From Hoylesella marshii DSM 16973 = JCM 13450 (lineage in GTDB: Bacteria; Bacteroidota; Bacteroidia; Bacteroidales; Bacteroidaceae): DNA of 64,000 nucleotides. Positions 45,070-55,064 of the stretch are shown piece by piece. Position numbers and translations under genes: made by a program. Below the pieces are notes generated by a model. The model did no database searches. It saw only the letters and a program-made list of their open reading frames with translations, and was not told the DNA's origin. The stretch lies in the NCBI RefSeq assembly GCF_000146675.1, contig NZ_GL397214.1, forward strand, positions 1,924,107-1,988,106, in the 5' to 3' direction. Every line of letters begins with the position of its first letter. The stretch's first letter is position 1.

Positions 45070-48000
45070 CTATCGGGCATGTTGTTCTATCCAAATACGT
45101 GCATTGACAAAGGCTTCCATCCAAGGCGTTATTTCGTCGTTGCTCCGTTCGCGCGGATAGAAAGCATTCTGCCAAGGGAATATGGCGCGCTCGGGATGGG
45201 GCATGATGGCTAAATGCCGTCCGTCGGGAGAGCAGATGGCAGCCGCCCCGTAGTCAGAGCCGTTGGGATTGCCCGGGTATTCCGAATAAGCATATTTTGC
45301 CACAATGCAGTATTTCTCTTCTGCTTCGGGCAACTCGAAGCGGCCTTCGCCATGGGCTACCCATAAGCCAAGACGACTTCCGCTCAAAGAACCAAACATT
45401 ACGCTGCTGTTCTTCGGTATGTCTATTCCAAGGAATTGACTCTCAAACTTCTGAGAGCGGTTGTGCAGCAAGCGGGTCTTCTTCTTGTGCGAAGGGTTGA
45501 TGAGGTTGAGTTCTACCATTAATTGACATCCATTGCAAACACCCAACGAGAGGGTATCGGTACGGGCATAAAACCTCTCGAGGGCTTCTTTGGCCTTGGG
45601 ATTGTAAAGGAATGCGCCTGCCCAACCTTTGGCACTACCCAATACATCGGAGTTGGAAAACCCGCCGCAGAATACAATCAGCCGGATGTCTTCCAGCGTT
45701 TCACGCCCCGTTATGAGGTCGGTCATCATGACATCTTTCACATCGAAGCCGGCAAGATATAAGGCGTAAGCCATTTCGCGGTCGCCATTGGTGCCTTTTT
45801 CGCGTATGACAGCCGCCTTGATGCCTGTGTTATTACGTCTGTCGGGCGAGAGATGATACTGTGAAAGCCTGCCTGTGAAGTTGCGGTTGAAGTGTACCGA
45901 GAGGGGCTGGGCTTTGTAGTGGTCGTACCGTTGCTTGGCACAGCCGTTGAAACTCTGCTTTTCGTCGAGCAGATAAGAGGGTTTGTACCATACATCGCGC
46001 AAGGCATCGATGTCGAATGTGTGGGTAAAAGCCTCTTTCTTAATGGTCAGCGCGCGTTCGTGGGGTGTGGGATAGCCTATTTTGGCGTAACCGATGCCGG
46101 CCTCGTCGAACAGTTCGCGCAAGGCTGTTTGATGAGTATCGCTCACCTGAATGACAACCCCCGGATTTTCGGCAAAGAGCATCTTTACGATGTCCGCTCC
46201 CTGAATATCGTGCAAATGGATATGAAGGCCGCCATCAACGTTGGCAAAACACATCTCAAGCAGCGTGACCACAAGGCCGCCGGCACTAATGTCGTGACCG
46301 GAAAGCACCCATCCTTTCTCAATAAGGCTCTGCAATGTGTTGAAACAATCTGCAAAATAAGAGGCATTCCGCACTGTGGGCACATCGTCGCCGACGAAAC
46401 CGAGCGACTGTGCAAAGGCGCTTCCGCCCAATCGTTGCTCATCGAAAGAGAAGTCGATATAATAGAGCGAGGTGTTCTTGTCATTGACCAATACGGGCGA
46501 TACCACTTTTTTTACGTCGCTGACCTCGCCACCGCTTGTCACAATCACTGTGCCCGGAGAGATGATTTTCTCGCCATTGGGATATTGCTGGGTGAGCGAC
46601 AGGGAGTCTTTTCCTGTGGGGACGTTGATTTGCAACTCGCAACAGAAGTCGCTCAAAGCCTCTACGGCAGCATAGAGACGTGCATCTTCACCCTCTTGCG
46701 AACGACAAGGCCACATCCAATTGGCCGACAACGACACGCTTTCCAACCCTTTTTTAAGAGGTGCCCATACAAGGTTGGTGAGTGATTCAGCCACCGATAA
46801 CACCGCGCCGGCTTCGGGGGAGATAAGACCGGCCTGAGGGGCATGCCCCAAAGCTGTGGCAATGCCGCTCTTTCCACGATAGTCCAAAGCCACTGTTCCG
46901 CAATCGGAGAGGGGCAATTGGAGCTGTCCTTGGCATTGCTGACGTGCCACCTTGCCCGTTACGGAACGGTCTGCCTTGTTGGTGAGCCAATCTTTGCAGG
47001 CCACAGCTTCTAAGCTGAGCACGCGTTGCAGGTAAGCATCGAGACGTTGGGCATCGGCTGCGGCAGTCTCTGTATGACAGTCGATAGGGGCATATTCCAC
47101 AGCGGCGTATCGGCGTTCCACGGTCTTGTCTACCATCACCGTTTGGGGCGAATGGCCGAACATCTGGGCTACGTCCATGTCGAAAGGCTTTTTGCCGTCG
47201 GCCTGAACAAACGAGAAGTGGGCATCGCCTGTGGTTTCTCCCGCCACATACAGAGGGGCACGCTCGCGTTCGGCAATCTTGCGTACCTCGTCGATATGCT
47301 TTTCGTCGATAAGAAGCCCCATTCGTTCCTGACTTTCGTTGGCTATGATTTCCTTGGCCGATAAGGTTTTATCGCCGATAGGCAGCTTGTCCATCTCTAT
47401 CCTGCCGCCACATTCTTCCACCAACTCCGAGAGACAGTTCAAATGTCCGGCAGAACCATGGTCGTGGATAGATACCACGGGGTTCTCGGCAGCTTCGGTC
47501 AATGCCCTGATAAGATTGTAGGCACGCTTTTGCATCTCCGGATTGGCACGCTGAATGGCATTCAGTTCTATGCCGTTGGAATAGCGACCGGTGTCTACGG
47601 AGGAGACACTGCCGCCGCCGAGACCAATTCTATAGTTGTCGCCACCCACAACAACCACCTTATTACCTTTCCTCGGTGTGCCTTTCAGGCAGTCTCTCCG
47701 CGTGCCATAGCCTACGCCTCCGGCCAGCATAATCACCTTATCATAGGCGTATTTCTCAGCATTTTCGCCGTGTTCAAACGTCAATACGGAGCCGGCAATC
47801 AACGGTTGTCCGAACTTATTGCCAAAGTCGCTGGCGCCATTCGAGGCCTTGATGAGTATTTGTTCGGGTGTTTGGTAGAGCCACGGCCGAGCGGGCAGGC
47901 TGTGTTCCCACTCCTTTTCACCGCCCAAACGCGGATAGGCCGTCATGTAAACGGCTGTTCCGGCGATAGGCCAAGAGCCTGTTCCTCCGCCCATACGGTC

Positions 48001-48810
48001 TCTTATCTCGCCTCCTGTGCCTGTAGCTGCTCCGTTGAAAGGTTCCACGGTAGTGGGGAAATTATGCGTTTCGGCTTTCAGAGAGATAACGCTCTCGATG
48101 TCTCTGATGTGGAAATAATCGCTTGTTGTGAAGCACTCGGGGGCAAAAAGCTCTACCACGGGGCCTTGGGCGAAAGCTACGTTGTCTTTATAGGCACTGA
48201 GTATACTGTTGGGATGTTCGCGGGTGGTTCGCTTAATCAAAGCAAACAAGGATGATTCTTTTTCTTTTCCATCGATGATAAACAAGCCTCCAAAGATTTT
48301 ATGCCGACAATGTTCGGAGTTAATCTGTGCAAATCCAAAGACTTCGGAATCGGTCAGCGGGCGTCCGAGCTGTCGGGCTACATCGTGGAGGTAAGCTATC
48401 TCCTCGCGGGAGAGTGCCAATCCTTCCTGCTCATTGTAGCTTTCGAGGTCTTCCACCTGTTTGATAGGCTCGGGAAGATGGTTTGTGGTAAAGATGTTTT
48501 GGTCTAAACCGTCGTACAGTCGCTGCAACATAGGGTCGTGTTCCGCCTCTTTTCCCGCTACGGGCACGTATTCCTCTATACGCGAAATGCCGTGGAGATT
48601 CATGTTTTGGGTCATCTCTACGGCACTTGTACTCCATGGGGTAATCATTTCTCTGCGCGGTCCGACAAACCAACCGGTCTGCCTGTTACTGCCCATCGGT
48701 CGGGCATCGCCGAACAACCAGCAAAGCCTACCCGTTTCATCCGCATCCGGCATGTGGTCGACTTCTGTGGCAATTACGCTTCTCGAGTGGGTGTGAAAGA
48801 AAAGAATCAT
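45070..48810 (-). CDS. purL: Phosphoribosylformylglycinamidine synthase
   Basis: The 1246-residue protein is the large single-chain PurL type. It contains the FGAM linker and two ATP-grasp-like AIRS halves (G-T-G-G-E-I-R-D near 270), and a C-terminal glutaminase domain. The glutaminase Cys is in L-G-V-C-N-G-C-Q near 1110 and the His/Glu of the triad in M-P-H-P-E-R near 1215. It makes FGAM in de novo purine synthesis. It is monocistronic apart from the distant chrA genes. Confidence 0.96.
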   Translation of the reverse strand: MILFFHTHSRSVIATEVDHMPDADETGRLCWLFGDARPMGSNRQTGWFVGPRREMITPWSTSAVEMTQNMNLHGISRIEEYVPVAGKEAEHDPMLQRLYDGLDQNIFTTNHLPEPIKQVEDLESYNEQEGLALSREEIAYLHDVARQLGRPLTDSEVFGFAQINSEHCRHKIFGGLFIIDGKEKESSLFALIKRTTREHPNSILSAYKDNVAFAQGPVVELFAPECFTTSDYFHIRDIESVISLKAETHNFPTTVEPFNGAATGTGGEIRDRMGGGTGSWPIAGTAVYMTAYPRLGGEKEWEHSLPARPWLYQTPEQILIKASNGASDFGNKFGQPLIAGSVLTFEHGENAEKYAYDKVIMLAGGVGYGTRRDCLKGTPRKGNKVVVVGGDNYRIGLGGGSVSSVDTGRYSNGIELNAIQRANPEMQKRAYNLIRALTEAAENPVVSIHDHGSAGHLNCLSELVEECGGRIEMDKLPIGDKTLSAKEIIANESQERMGLLIDEKHIDEVRKIAERERAPLYVAGETTGDAHFSFVQADGKKPFDMDVAQMFGHSPQTVMVDKTVERRYAAVEYAPIDCHTETAAADAQRLDAYLQRVLSLEAVACKDWLTNKADRSVTGKVARQQCQGQLQLPLSDCGTVALDYRGKSGIATALGHAPQAGLISPEAGAVLSVAESLTNLVWAPLKKGLESVSLSANWMWPCRSQEGEDARLYAAVEALSDFCCELQINVPTGKDSLSLTQQYPNGEKIISPGTVIVTSGGEVSDVKKVVSPVLVNDKNTSLYYIDFSFDEQRLGGSAFAQSLGFVGDDVPTVRNASYFADCFNTLQSLIEKGWVLSGHDISAGGLVVTLLEMCFANVDGGLHIHLHDIQGADIVKMLFAENPGVVIQVSDTHQTALRELFDEAGIGYAKIGYPTPHERALTIKKEAFTHTFDIDALRDVWYKPSYLLDEKQSFNGCAKQRYDHYKAQPLSVHFNRNFTGRLSQYHLSPDRRNNTGIKAAVIREKGTNGDREMAYALYLAGFDVKDVMMTDLITGRETLEDIRLIVFCGGFSNSDVLGSAKGWAGAFLYNPKAKEALERFYARTDTLSLGVCNGCQLMVELNLINPSHKKKTRLLHNRSQKFESQFLGIDIPKNSSVMFGSLSGSRLGLWVAHGEGRFELPEAEEKYCIVAKYAYSEYPGNPNGSDYGAAAICSPDGRHLAIMPHPERAIFPWQNAFYPRERSNDEITPWMEAFVNARIWIEQHAR

Positions 48811-48846
48811 ATCGTATATATTAAATAGGTGTCAGTGTTATGTGTG

Positions 48847-48854
48847 CAAAGTTA
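48847..48854 (-). promoter_or_regulatory. -7 box of purL
   Basis: The minus strand carries TAACTTTG about 37 bp before the purL start. No TTTG box lies 19-21 bp upstream, and no riboswitch was recognised. The middle of the 48811-49162 gap shows nothing else. Confidence 0.45.
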
Positions 48855-49059
48855 CGGAAATAAATCCATAATTCCCCTTCAGTTTCCTATTATCTTTTTT
48901 GCCTCTGATGAAAGTTATATGACAAATAAAATTGTCTATACAACTTGCAAAAGCCTTCAATCACAAATGTTCATTCACCCCCAATCGGTCATTTTACGGC
49001 TTCCATGAAAGCCCATTCTTTTGTAAAGAAAAGTTTTTGTGTTTTTTTGTCCTAAAATT

Positions 49060-49091
49060 TTTCTCTGTTTTCATAAAAGTTTCTACCTTTG
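49060..49091 (+). promoter_or_regulatory. Promoter of corrinoid-locus lipoprotein
   Basis: TACCTTTG (49084-49091) is the -7 box, and TTTC (49060-49063) lies 20 bp upstream. The leader of about 65 nt shows no B12-box or cobalamin riboswitch fold. Confidence 0.55.
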
Positions 49092-49162
49092 CAACAATAA
49101 AATAAATTTGAGAGGAATTAAAAGACCTAATAAGCATAAACATTCATTCATTAATAAATACT

Positions 49163-50632
49163 ATGAGAGTCAAAATTTTTTTTGTGGCCTGCATCGCATT
49201 GCTTGCCGCATGTTCAGAGAGTGAAAAACCATCGAAAAAAGTAGTTGAAAACGGCGTTCTGGTGGCTGTGGATGAGTCGATGATTAAAGATTCGGTACTC
49301 GTTCTTGATGAAAGCATCACCGAAGTGGCCGATTCTCTTTTCAAAGGGTACCCACAGATAAGAGCCATTGTTGGGTTGAATCTGACCAAGGTGGGTGCGG
49401 GTTGTTTCAAACAGTGCGAAAACCTCAAAGAGGTGAAAGCACCCAAACTTGCCGTTATCGGTGAGAAAGCGTTTGAAGGCGACGGGCGGCTGGCATCTTT
49501 TGAATTGAATACCGTGCCGCAGGTGGGTACAAACGCTTTCGCCGGAACCCCTGAAAAGAATATTCAATCGACGAAAGAACCAGCTGCGTTTAAGCCGTTG
49601 CAACAGTATGGATTCTATGCAGTAAACGGTATCCCGTTGGGAACGGTATTCGAGGGCTTCAAAGGGACTTACTTCCTCTTTAATCCCGGTCATGTAGAAA
49701 TACGTGACATGAAGCTTGTTGAAGCCGAATGCTATATGGCTTCCTTGAAAGTGTTTAACTGGAAAGGTGAGGAAGTGGAAACCCATGCGTTCGACAACAT
49801 TGGAGTGGAGACCGGCTATGCCATTACGGGAGACTACCTGCTTATCTGGTATGAACGAGACAACTTTGCAGACCAAGATGCCTACACAAGGGTTAAACTC
49901 TATTCCAGAAAAGATTTGAAACTCTTGAAAGAAGTGACCTTTGACTACCATCATAGCCCGAATGTACCGTCTTATTCGCAGATTATCGGTGCCTTTGTAA
50001 CGTATGACGGCAGAGTTATGTTCAGTTTCTTCAATAATATCCGAGAAATAGACATGTCGGAAGGATTGGAACCCAGCCAGAGAATCATCAACAGCCTTGA
50101 GGGAATTAACCTTTCTTATTCGGGAAATTATATCGTATATCCTGACTATGTGGTGGGCTGGAACAACACCTCTATCGGCCTGTATGTTTATAGCTTCCGA
50201 GAGAAAACGTCAAAGGAATACAGGGTACACCGGATTGAGAGCGTGCAAAGGTGGAATGAAGGAAGTGAAGATGCGTTTCTCGTAAACAGTAAAGAGGGCG
50301 ATGAAATCTATTCCGTGAAAGACGGCAAGTTGCAGCGCTCGTTTGAAAACATGCTTTTCGCTCACAAACAGTATCCGGGCAAAGAGGAAACCGTTTGGTT
50401 CGATGGCAGCAAACTTGCTTTCACAAAGGACTATGTGAAAGCAACCAAAGAGGTCAAACTGCCCGACGACGGCGAACTGACCAACGTTGCTTTCCACGAC
50501 GGAATACCGCAGGCCGTTGCGATATTTGCTAAAGACAAAAAGACAAAAGCCTATTTGTGGGACATTTATCAAGATAAGTGGAAACAGATATGGACAGGAG
50601 GCAAAAAGACAACAGTCATATTCAACAACTAA
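49163..50632 (+). CDS. LRR_5 lipoprotein at head of corrinoid-type locus
   Basis: The 489-residue lipoprotein (lipobox L-A-A-C, Cys17) has BspA-type LRR_5 repeats near residues 45-130 (I-T-E-V-A-D-S-L-F, L-K-E-V-K-A-P, F-E-L-N-T-V). A large beta-rich region follows with W-D/F-Y repeats that may form a propeller. It precedes a TonB receptor by 53 bp and may be the surface ligand-capture protein of this system; that is inference. Confidence 0.6.
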   Translation: MRVKIFFVACIALLAACSESEKPSKKVVENGVLVAVDESMIKDSVLVLDESITEVADSLFKGYPQIRAIVGLNLTKVGAGCFKQCENLKEVKAPKLAVIGEKAFEGDGRLASFELNTVPQVGTNAFAGTPEKNIQSTKEPAAFKPLQQYGFYAVNGIPLGTVFEGFKGTYFLFNPGHVEIRDMKLVEAECYMASLKVFNWKGEEVETHAFDNIGVETGYAITGDYLLIWYERDNFADQDAYTRVKLYSRKDLKLLKEVTFDYHHSPNVPSYSQIIGAFVTYDGRVMFSFFNNIREIDMSEGLEPSQRIINSLEGINLSYSGNYIVYPDYVVGWNNTSIGLYVYSFREKTSKEYRVHRIESVQRWNEGSEDAFLVNSKEGDEIYSVKDGKLQRSFENMLFAHKQYPGKEETVWFDGSKLAFTKDYVKATKEVKLPDDGELTNVAFHDGIPQAVAIFAKDKKTKAYLWDIYQDKWKQIWTGGKKTTVIFNN

Positions 50633-50685
50633 CATAAGAACAGTATCTCTCCAGCGGGGAGAGATACGCAAATGAAGCATTCACA

Positions 50686-52659
50686 ATGAAGAAAGCGATT
50701 CTATTGTCATTCGTGTTGTTACCTTTGTGGGCAATGGCACAGGTAGACTCTGTGAACAACCTGCAAGAAGTACTCGTATTGGGGAAAAAGGTGAACACAG
50801 AGGTCATTAAACCACAAACGCTGACGAGCAAGGAACTGAAAAATCTGAACTCTCTTAATGTTTCTGACGCATTGCGCTATTTTGCCGGCGTACAAATAAA
50901 AGACTATGGGGGTATCGGAGGTATAAAGACGGTGAACATCCGGTCGATGGGTACGAATCATGTCGGTGTCTTTCTCGATGGCGTTCAGTTGGCAAACGTG
51001 CAGAACGGGCAAGTGGATTTAGGACAGTTTTCATTGGCTAACCTTGAATCCATCTCCCTTTACAACGGACAGAAGTCGCAGATATTCCAAGCTGCGAGAG
51101 ACTTTTCTTCTTCCGGATCTATCTATCTCGTTACGCGACGACCGACTTTCGGCAATAAAAGCTACCACTTGAATGTATCGTTGAGAAGAGGCTCGTTTAA
51201 CCTTATCAACCCTTTCGTGGGTATAGATTTAAAACTATCGCCTTTAACATCGATGTCGCTTTCCACAGAGTGGGTTTCTTCGAGTGGTGAATACAAGTTC
51301 CGGTATCGAAGGAAAGCACCGAGGACGGGCGAAATCGTTTATGACACAACGGCTGTACGCCACAATGGCGACATCAGAGCATTGCATACGGAAGCATCGT
51401 TGTTTGGCAGCCTTTTCACCGGAGAATATTTCATAAAGCTCTATAACTATACTTCCGAACGCGGAATCCCGGGAGCTATCGTAAACAATGTATGGCGACG
51501 CGGGGAGCGACAGTGGGATAATAACTCTTTTGCGCAGTTTAGATTTACGAAGAGTCTTGACAAACATTCGTTTAAACTGCAATCCAAGTATGCATACTAT
51601 CTTACCAAATATGTGAACAAAGATACGACTGTCGTGATGATTGACAACCTCTATAAGCAGAAAGAGTTTTACCTCTCGACGGCTTACCTCTATCAACCTT
51701 TTGATAACTGGTCGATTTCCGCTTCTTACGATTTTCTCTGGAATAAGATGGACGCAGAGATGCTGAAGTTCCCTTATCCAAGGAGAATGTCGCATTTTGC
51801 ATCTGTTGCTTCCTCGCTCAGTTTGGGAAACTTGCATCTGCAGGCCTCTTTGGTGGCCAATTTTGTGAAAGACAAGATTAAGCTGATTCAAGACCCGAAG
51901 GATAAAACGAGTTATGCGCCGGCATTCATTGCCTCTTGGCAGTTCCTGCCATGGCTTTCCGTCAATGGATTTTACAAGAAATCATTCAGAATGCCGACCT
52001 TTAATGACCTCTATTATGCGGAGATTGGCAACTCGAAACTGAATCCGGAATATACAACACAATATGATTTAGGGCTTTTCCTGAATAAGAATTTCAAAGG
52101 ATTTGTCAAGAACTTTTCACTCAGAACAGATGCTTATTATAATAAGGTGAAAGATAAGATTATTGCTTATCCTAAGGGGCAACAGTTCCGCTGGACGATG
52201 TTGAACCTTGGCGAGGTGCAGATTAAGGGCATCGATGCATTGATGTCGGTAACCGTATCACCGCTAAAAGATTGGACAATTACGTCTAAGTTTCAGTATA
52301 CCTACCAGCAAGCTATCGACGTGACCAATCCTACAGACACCTATTACAAAGATCAGATACCCTATATTCCTCATCATTCCGGTTCTGCCATCATTCAGTC
52401 GTCGTATAAGGGATGGAATTTGAACTATTCATTCATTTATACCGGAGAACGCTACAACCAGCAGGAAAACATTATCTACAACTATACCCAGCCGTGGTAC
52501 ACATCGGATATGTCTCTCATGAAAGAGTTTAAAATCAAAGATGTGGGGTATCGGGTACAGTTGGAAGTTCTCAACCTGTTTGCGCAAGATTATGATGTCA
52601 TCTTAAATTATCCGATGCCTAAGAGAAACTATCGTATAACACTCAATGTAACTTTATGA
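50686..52659 (+). CDS. BtuB-like TonB-dependent corrinoid receptor
   Basis: The 657-residue receptor has a signal peptide (A-M-A-Q), a plug (V-N-I-R-S-M-G-T-N-H-V-G-V-F-L-D-G near 85-101) and a barrel ending in a Leu-rich terminal strand. The plug segment closely resembles Bacteroidetes BtuB proteins. It lacks an N-terminal CarboxypepD domain. The next gene, a beta-propeller lipoprotein, overlaps it by 4 bp, as in Bacteroides btuB-btuG loci. Confidence 0.8.
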   Translation: MKKAILLSFVLLPLWAMAQVDSVNNLQEVLVLGKKVNTEVIKPQTLTSKELKNLNSLNVSDALRYFAGVQIKDYGGIGGIKTVNIRSMGTNHVGVFLDGVQLANVQNGQVDLGQFSLANLESISLYNGQKSQIFQAARDFSSSGSIYLVTRRPTFGNKSYHLNVSLRRGSFNLINPFVGIDLKLSPLTSMSLSTEWVSSSGEYKFRYRRKAPRTGEIVYDTTAVRHNGDIRALHTEASLFGSLFTGEYFIKLYNYTSERGIPGAIVNNVWRRGERQWDNNSFAQFRFTKSLDKHSFKLQSKYAYYLTKYVNKDTTVVMIDNLYKQKEFYLSTAYLYQPFDNWSISASYDFLWNKMDAEMLKFPYPRRMSHFASVASSLSLGNLHLQASLVANFVKDKIKLIQDPKDKTSYAPAFIASWQFLPWLSVNGFYKKSFRMPTFNDLYYAEIGNSKLNPEYTTQYDLGLFLNKNFKGFVKNFSLRTDAYYNKVKDKIIAYPKGQQFRWTMLNLGEVQIKGIDALMSVTVSPLKDWTITSKFQYTYQQAIDVTNPTDTYYKDQIPYIPHHSGSAIIQSSYKGWNLNYSFIYTGERYNQQENIIYNYTQPWYTSDMSLMKEFKIKDVGYRVQLEVLNLFAQDYDVILNYPMPKRNYRITLNVTL

Positions 52660-53804
52660 AAAAGGTATGGCTTTTATTTGCAGTTGCTCTTCTGCTGTAT
52701 GCTTGTCGTGAAGATGAATTGGTGGTTCCCTCTCAGTATGAGATAGTAAAAGACCTTCAAGACAAGACCTATCGAGGGCTCTATCTCTTAAATGAGGGCA
52801 ACATGGGTTCTAACAAGGCATCGCTCGATTACTTGGACTTTGAACGCGGATACTATGTCCGGAATCTTTATTCGGAGAGAAATCCGCATCAGATAAAGGA
52901 GTTAGGAGACGTGGGCAACGATTGCCTTATTTATGGAAGCAAGCTCTATCTTGTCATCAACTGTTCTAACAAATTGGAGATTCTCGATGCGAAATCGGGT
53001 GTTTCGCTTGGAAAAGTGGACATTCCCAACTGCCGGTACTTGGTTGCCCACAAAGGAAGCATCTATGTCTCTGCATACGTTGCACCCGTATCATTGAATA
53101 ATCCCAATGCCGAAAAGGGTGCCGTTTACAGAATAGACACACTCGATTATAAGATTACGGAACGATGTGAAGTGGGCTATCAGCCCGAAGAAATGGCGGT
53201 GTATGGTGACATACTTTACGTTGCTAACTCCGGTGGCTACATGGCACCAAACTATGATGACACGTTCTCCGTTATTTCTTTGCAAGACAATACCCACATG
53301 ACACATGAAGACCAAGTGCATGTGGCTATCAACCTCCATCATCTTAAATTCGATAAATACGGCCAGATGTGGCTCACCTCGCGTGGAGATTATGAGGACA
53401 CTCCTTCCAACATATTCTGTATAACCAAGGCAAATGGGAGTTTTGACTATGACCAAATCAAGCCATTGAATATCCCTGTTACCAACTTCGATATTGTGGG
53501 AGACTCTCTCTACTATTATTCCGTTGCGTGGTCTAATTACACGCAGGAGAATACCATTTCCTACGGAATCATCAATATCAAGACGAAGAAGAAAGTCACG
53601 GACAACTTTATCACAGATGGCACACAGTCTACGATTACAATTCCGTATGGTATCAAGGTGCATCCCGTCACGAAAGACATCTATGTAACCGATGCAAAGA
53701 ACTATGTTTCCTCCGGTACGCTGAGGTGTTATTCTAAAGAGGGGAAGCTGAAATGGGAAGTAAGAACCGGTGATATTCCCGGGCATATGTGTTTCTTTAA
53801 GTAA
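52656..53804 (+). CDS. BtuG-like beta-propeller lipoprotein (DUF5074 type)
   Basis: The 382-residue lipoprotein (lipobox L-L-Y-A-C, Cys17) has repeated blades with G-L-Y-L-L-N-E-G-N-M-G, L-E-I-L-D-A, E-E-M-A-V-Y and D-I-Y-V-T-D-A. This YncE/DUF5074-like fold is shared by BtuG, the high-affinity surface B12 binder of Bacteroides. Translational overlap with the receptor supports this role, though the ligand is not proven by sequence. Confidence 0.72.
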   Translation: MKKVWLLFAVALLLYACREDELVVPSQYEIVKDLQDKTYRGLYLLNEGNMGSNKASLDYLDFERGYYVRNLYSERNPHQIKELGDVGNDCLIYGSKLYLVINCSNKLEILDAKSGVSLGKVDIPNCRYLVAHKGSIYVSAYVAPVSLNNPNAEKGAVYRIDTLDYKITERCEVGYQPEEMAVYGDILYVANSGGYMAPNYDDTFSVISLQDNTHMTHEDQVHVAINLHHLKFDKYGQMWLTSRGDYEDTPSNIFCITKANGSFDYDQIKPLNIPVTNFDIVGDSLYYYSVAWSNYTQENTISYGIINIKTKKKVTDNFITDGTQSTITIPYGIKVHPVTKDIYVTDAKNYVSSGTLRCYSKEGKLKWEVRTGDIPGHMCFFK

Positions 53805-53811
53805 AAAGAGT

Positions 53812-54987
53812 ATGAAAAGGATATATTATTTTTTGTTCCTGTCGTTGCTCGTTACAGCCTGTAACCGTGATGACTACGAGAATCTCTCATTGGGGTTAAG
53901 AGATTATTACAACCTCCCGCGCTTTAAGAAATTGGAGTTGAAGTCGCCTTATGAGGGTTCTCATCAGTGGATTCTCCATACCGACCATGGCGATTCCCTC
54001 CTTTCCACCTCCAAGGAATTTTTCTTTATCAAAGACCAAGAGAGCACTTACAATCTTGAATACAGGCTCGACGACGGGATAGAGAAGCTGAGTCACAAGT
54101 TTACTATCAATGTGCATAAGGAATCGCCCTTGTATCAGTCGCGCGTGACACAGGTCTTCGATTATCGGCCGGCACCCGGGCAATTTGTTAATACCATGCC
54201 TAAATACGTTAAGGGAGACACGCAACGGGATATGAACACCAAGGTACTCAATTGTCTGAGAAGAGACATTCTCATTTCTCTTGGAGCTTTCGGCGGTTAT
54301 GTGGTGATGGGATTCGACCATTCCATATATAATAAGGAGGGCGCAGACTTCTATATCAAAGGCAACTCTTTCTATTCCGACATGTTAGACCCTGATGACC
54401 CAAAGGGTGGCTCTTCCGAGTCGGGCATCGTCTACGTATCTATGGATAGAAACAAGAACGGCTTGCCCGACGACGAATGGTACGAGTTGAAGGGTTCGGC
54501 CTTTGCCCAGACCGACAGAACCTATGAAATCACCTACTCTTACCCGACGGAGCACGAACCCGTTCCCGACGGAATGATGACCGATACCCTTTATTGTCCA
54601 TGGAAAGATAACAGGGGGCACGAAGGACATGTTTACAAGAATCAGTTCCACGACCAATCTTACTATCCCGAATGGATTAAAGAAGATTTGGTGTTTCATT
54701 GCTCTAAGTTGCCTTCCAACGCAGAAGACAAATCCGGCTCCGGCACCTATTGGGTACAGTGGTGTTTCGACTGGGGATACGTAGACAATCATCCCAATGC
54801 CCAGATAGACAAGAACTCGTTTGACATATCCAATGCCGTAGACAAGAACGGTTTGCCCGTGCATCTGCCTTGTATCGACTTCGTAAAGGTGCAGACAGGC
54901 CAGAATCAGTATTGCGGATGGTTAGGCGAAACGTCTACCGAGTTCTCCTATTTCATCGATCTGAACTTAGGAAAACCTAATGTCTGA
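53812..54987 (+). CDS. Cell-surface lipoprotein of corrinoid-type locus
   Basis: The 391-residue lipoprotein (lipobox V-T-A-C, Cys17) has an N-terminal Ig/PKD-like domain. A larger domain follows with D-H-S-I-Y-N near 167 and an EF-type D-R-N-K-N-G-L-P-D-D-E-W segment near 220. Homologues sit beside BtuB/BtuG in Bacteroides loci; the function is unknown. The start at 53812 lies 8 bp after the previous stop. Confidence 0.65.
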   Translation: MKRIYYFLFLSLLVTACNRDDYENLSLGLRDYYNLPRFKKLELKSPYEGSHQWILHTDHGDSLLSTSKEFFFIKDQESTYNLEYRLDDGIEKLSHKFTINVHKESPLYQSRVTQVFDYRPAPGQFVNTMPKYVKGDTQRDMNTKVLNCLRRDILISLGAFGGYVVMGFDHSIYNKEGADFYIKGNSFYSDMLDPDDPKGGSSESGIVYVSMDRNKNGLPDDEWYELKGSAFAQTDRTYEITYSYPTEHEPVPDGMMTDTLYCPWKDNRGHEGHVYKNQFHDQSYYPEWIKEDLVFHCSKLPSNAEDKSGSGTYWVQWCFDWGYVDNHPNAQIDKNSFDISNAVDKNGLPVHLPCIDFVKVQTGQNQYCGWLGETSTEFSYFIDLNLGKPNV

Positions 54988-54990
54988 TTC

Positions 54991-55010
54991 CTCTGCCACA
55001 AGCGGCAGAG
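54991..55010 (+). other. Hairpin between lipoprotein genes
   Basis: CTCTGCC and GGCAGAG form a 7-bp stem with a 6-nt loop, 3 bp after the stop. The downstream T-run is distant, so it may modulate rather than end transcription. Confidence 0.4.
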
Positions 55011-55064
55011 ACACTAACGAGAGAAAGACCTTTTTCAATTTATAACTAATCAAACTTCACAACT

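Noticed and set aside
45892-46785. 297-codon plus-strand frame inside purL
   Set aside because: Same reason: purL is intact and conserved on the minus strand over this stretch.
47443-48255. 270-codon plus-strand frame inside purL
   Set aside because: It is antisense to strongly conserved PurL; no signal or motif.
48811-49162. Cobalamin riboswitch before the BtuB-like locus
   Set aside because: No B12-box-like segment (such as GCCACTG) was found on the leader strand by eye.
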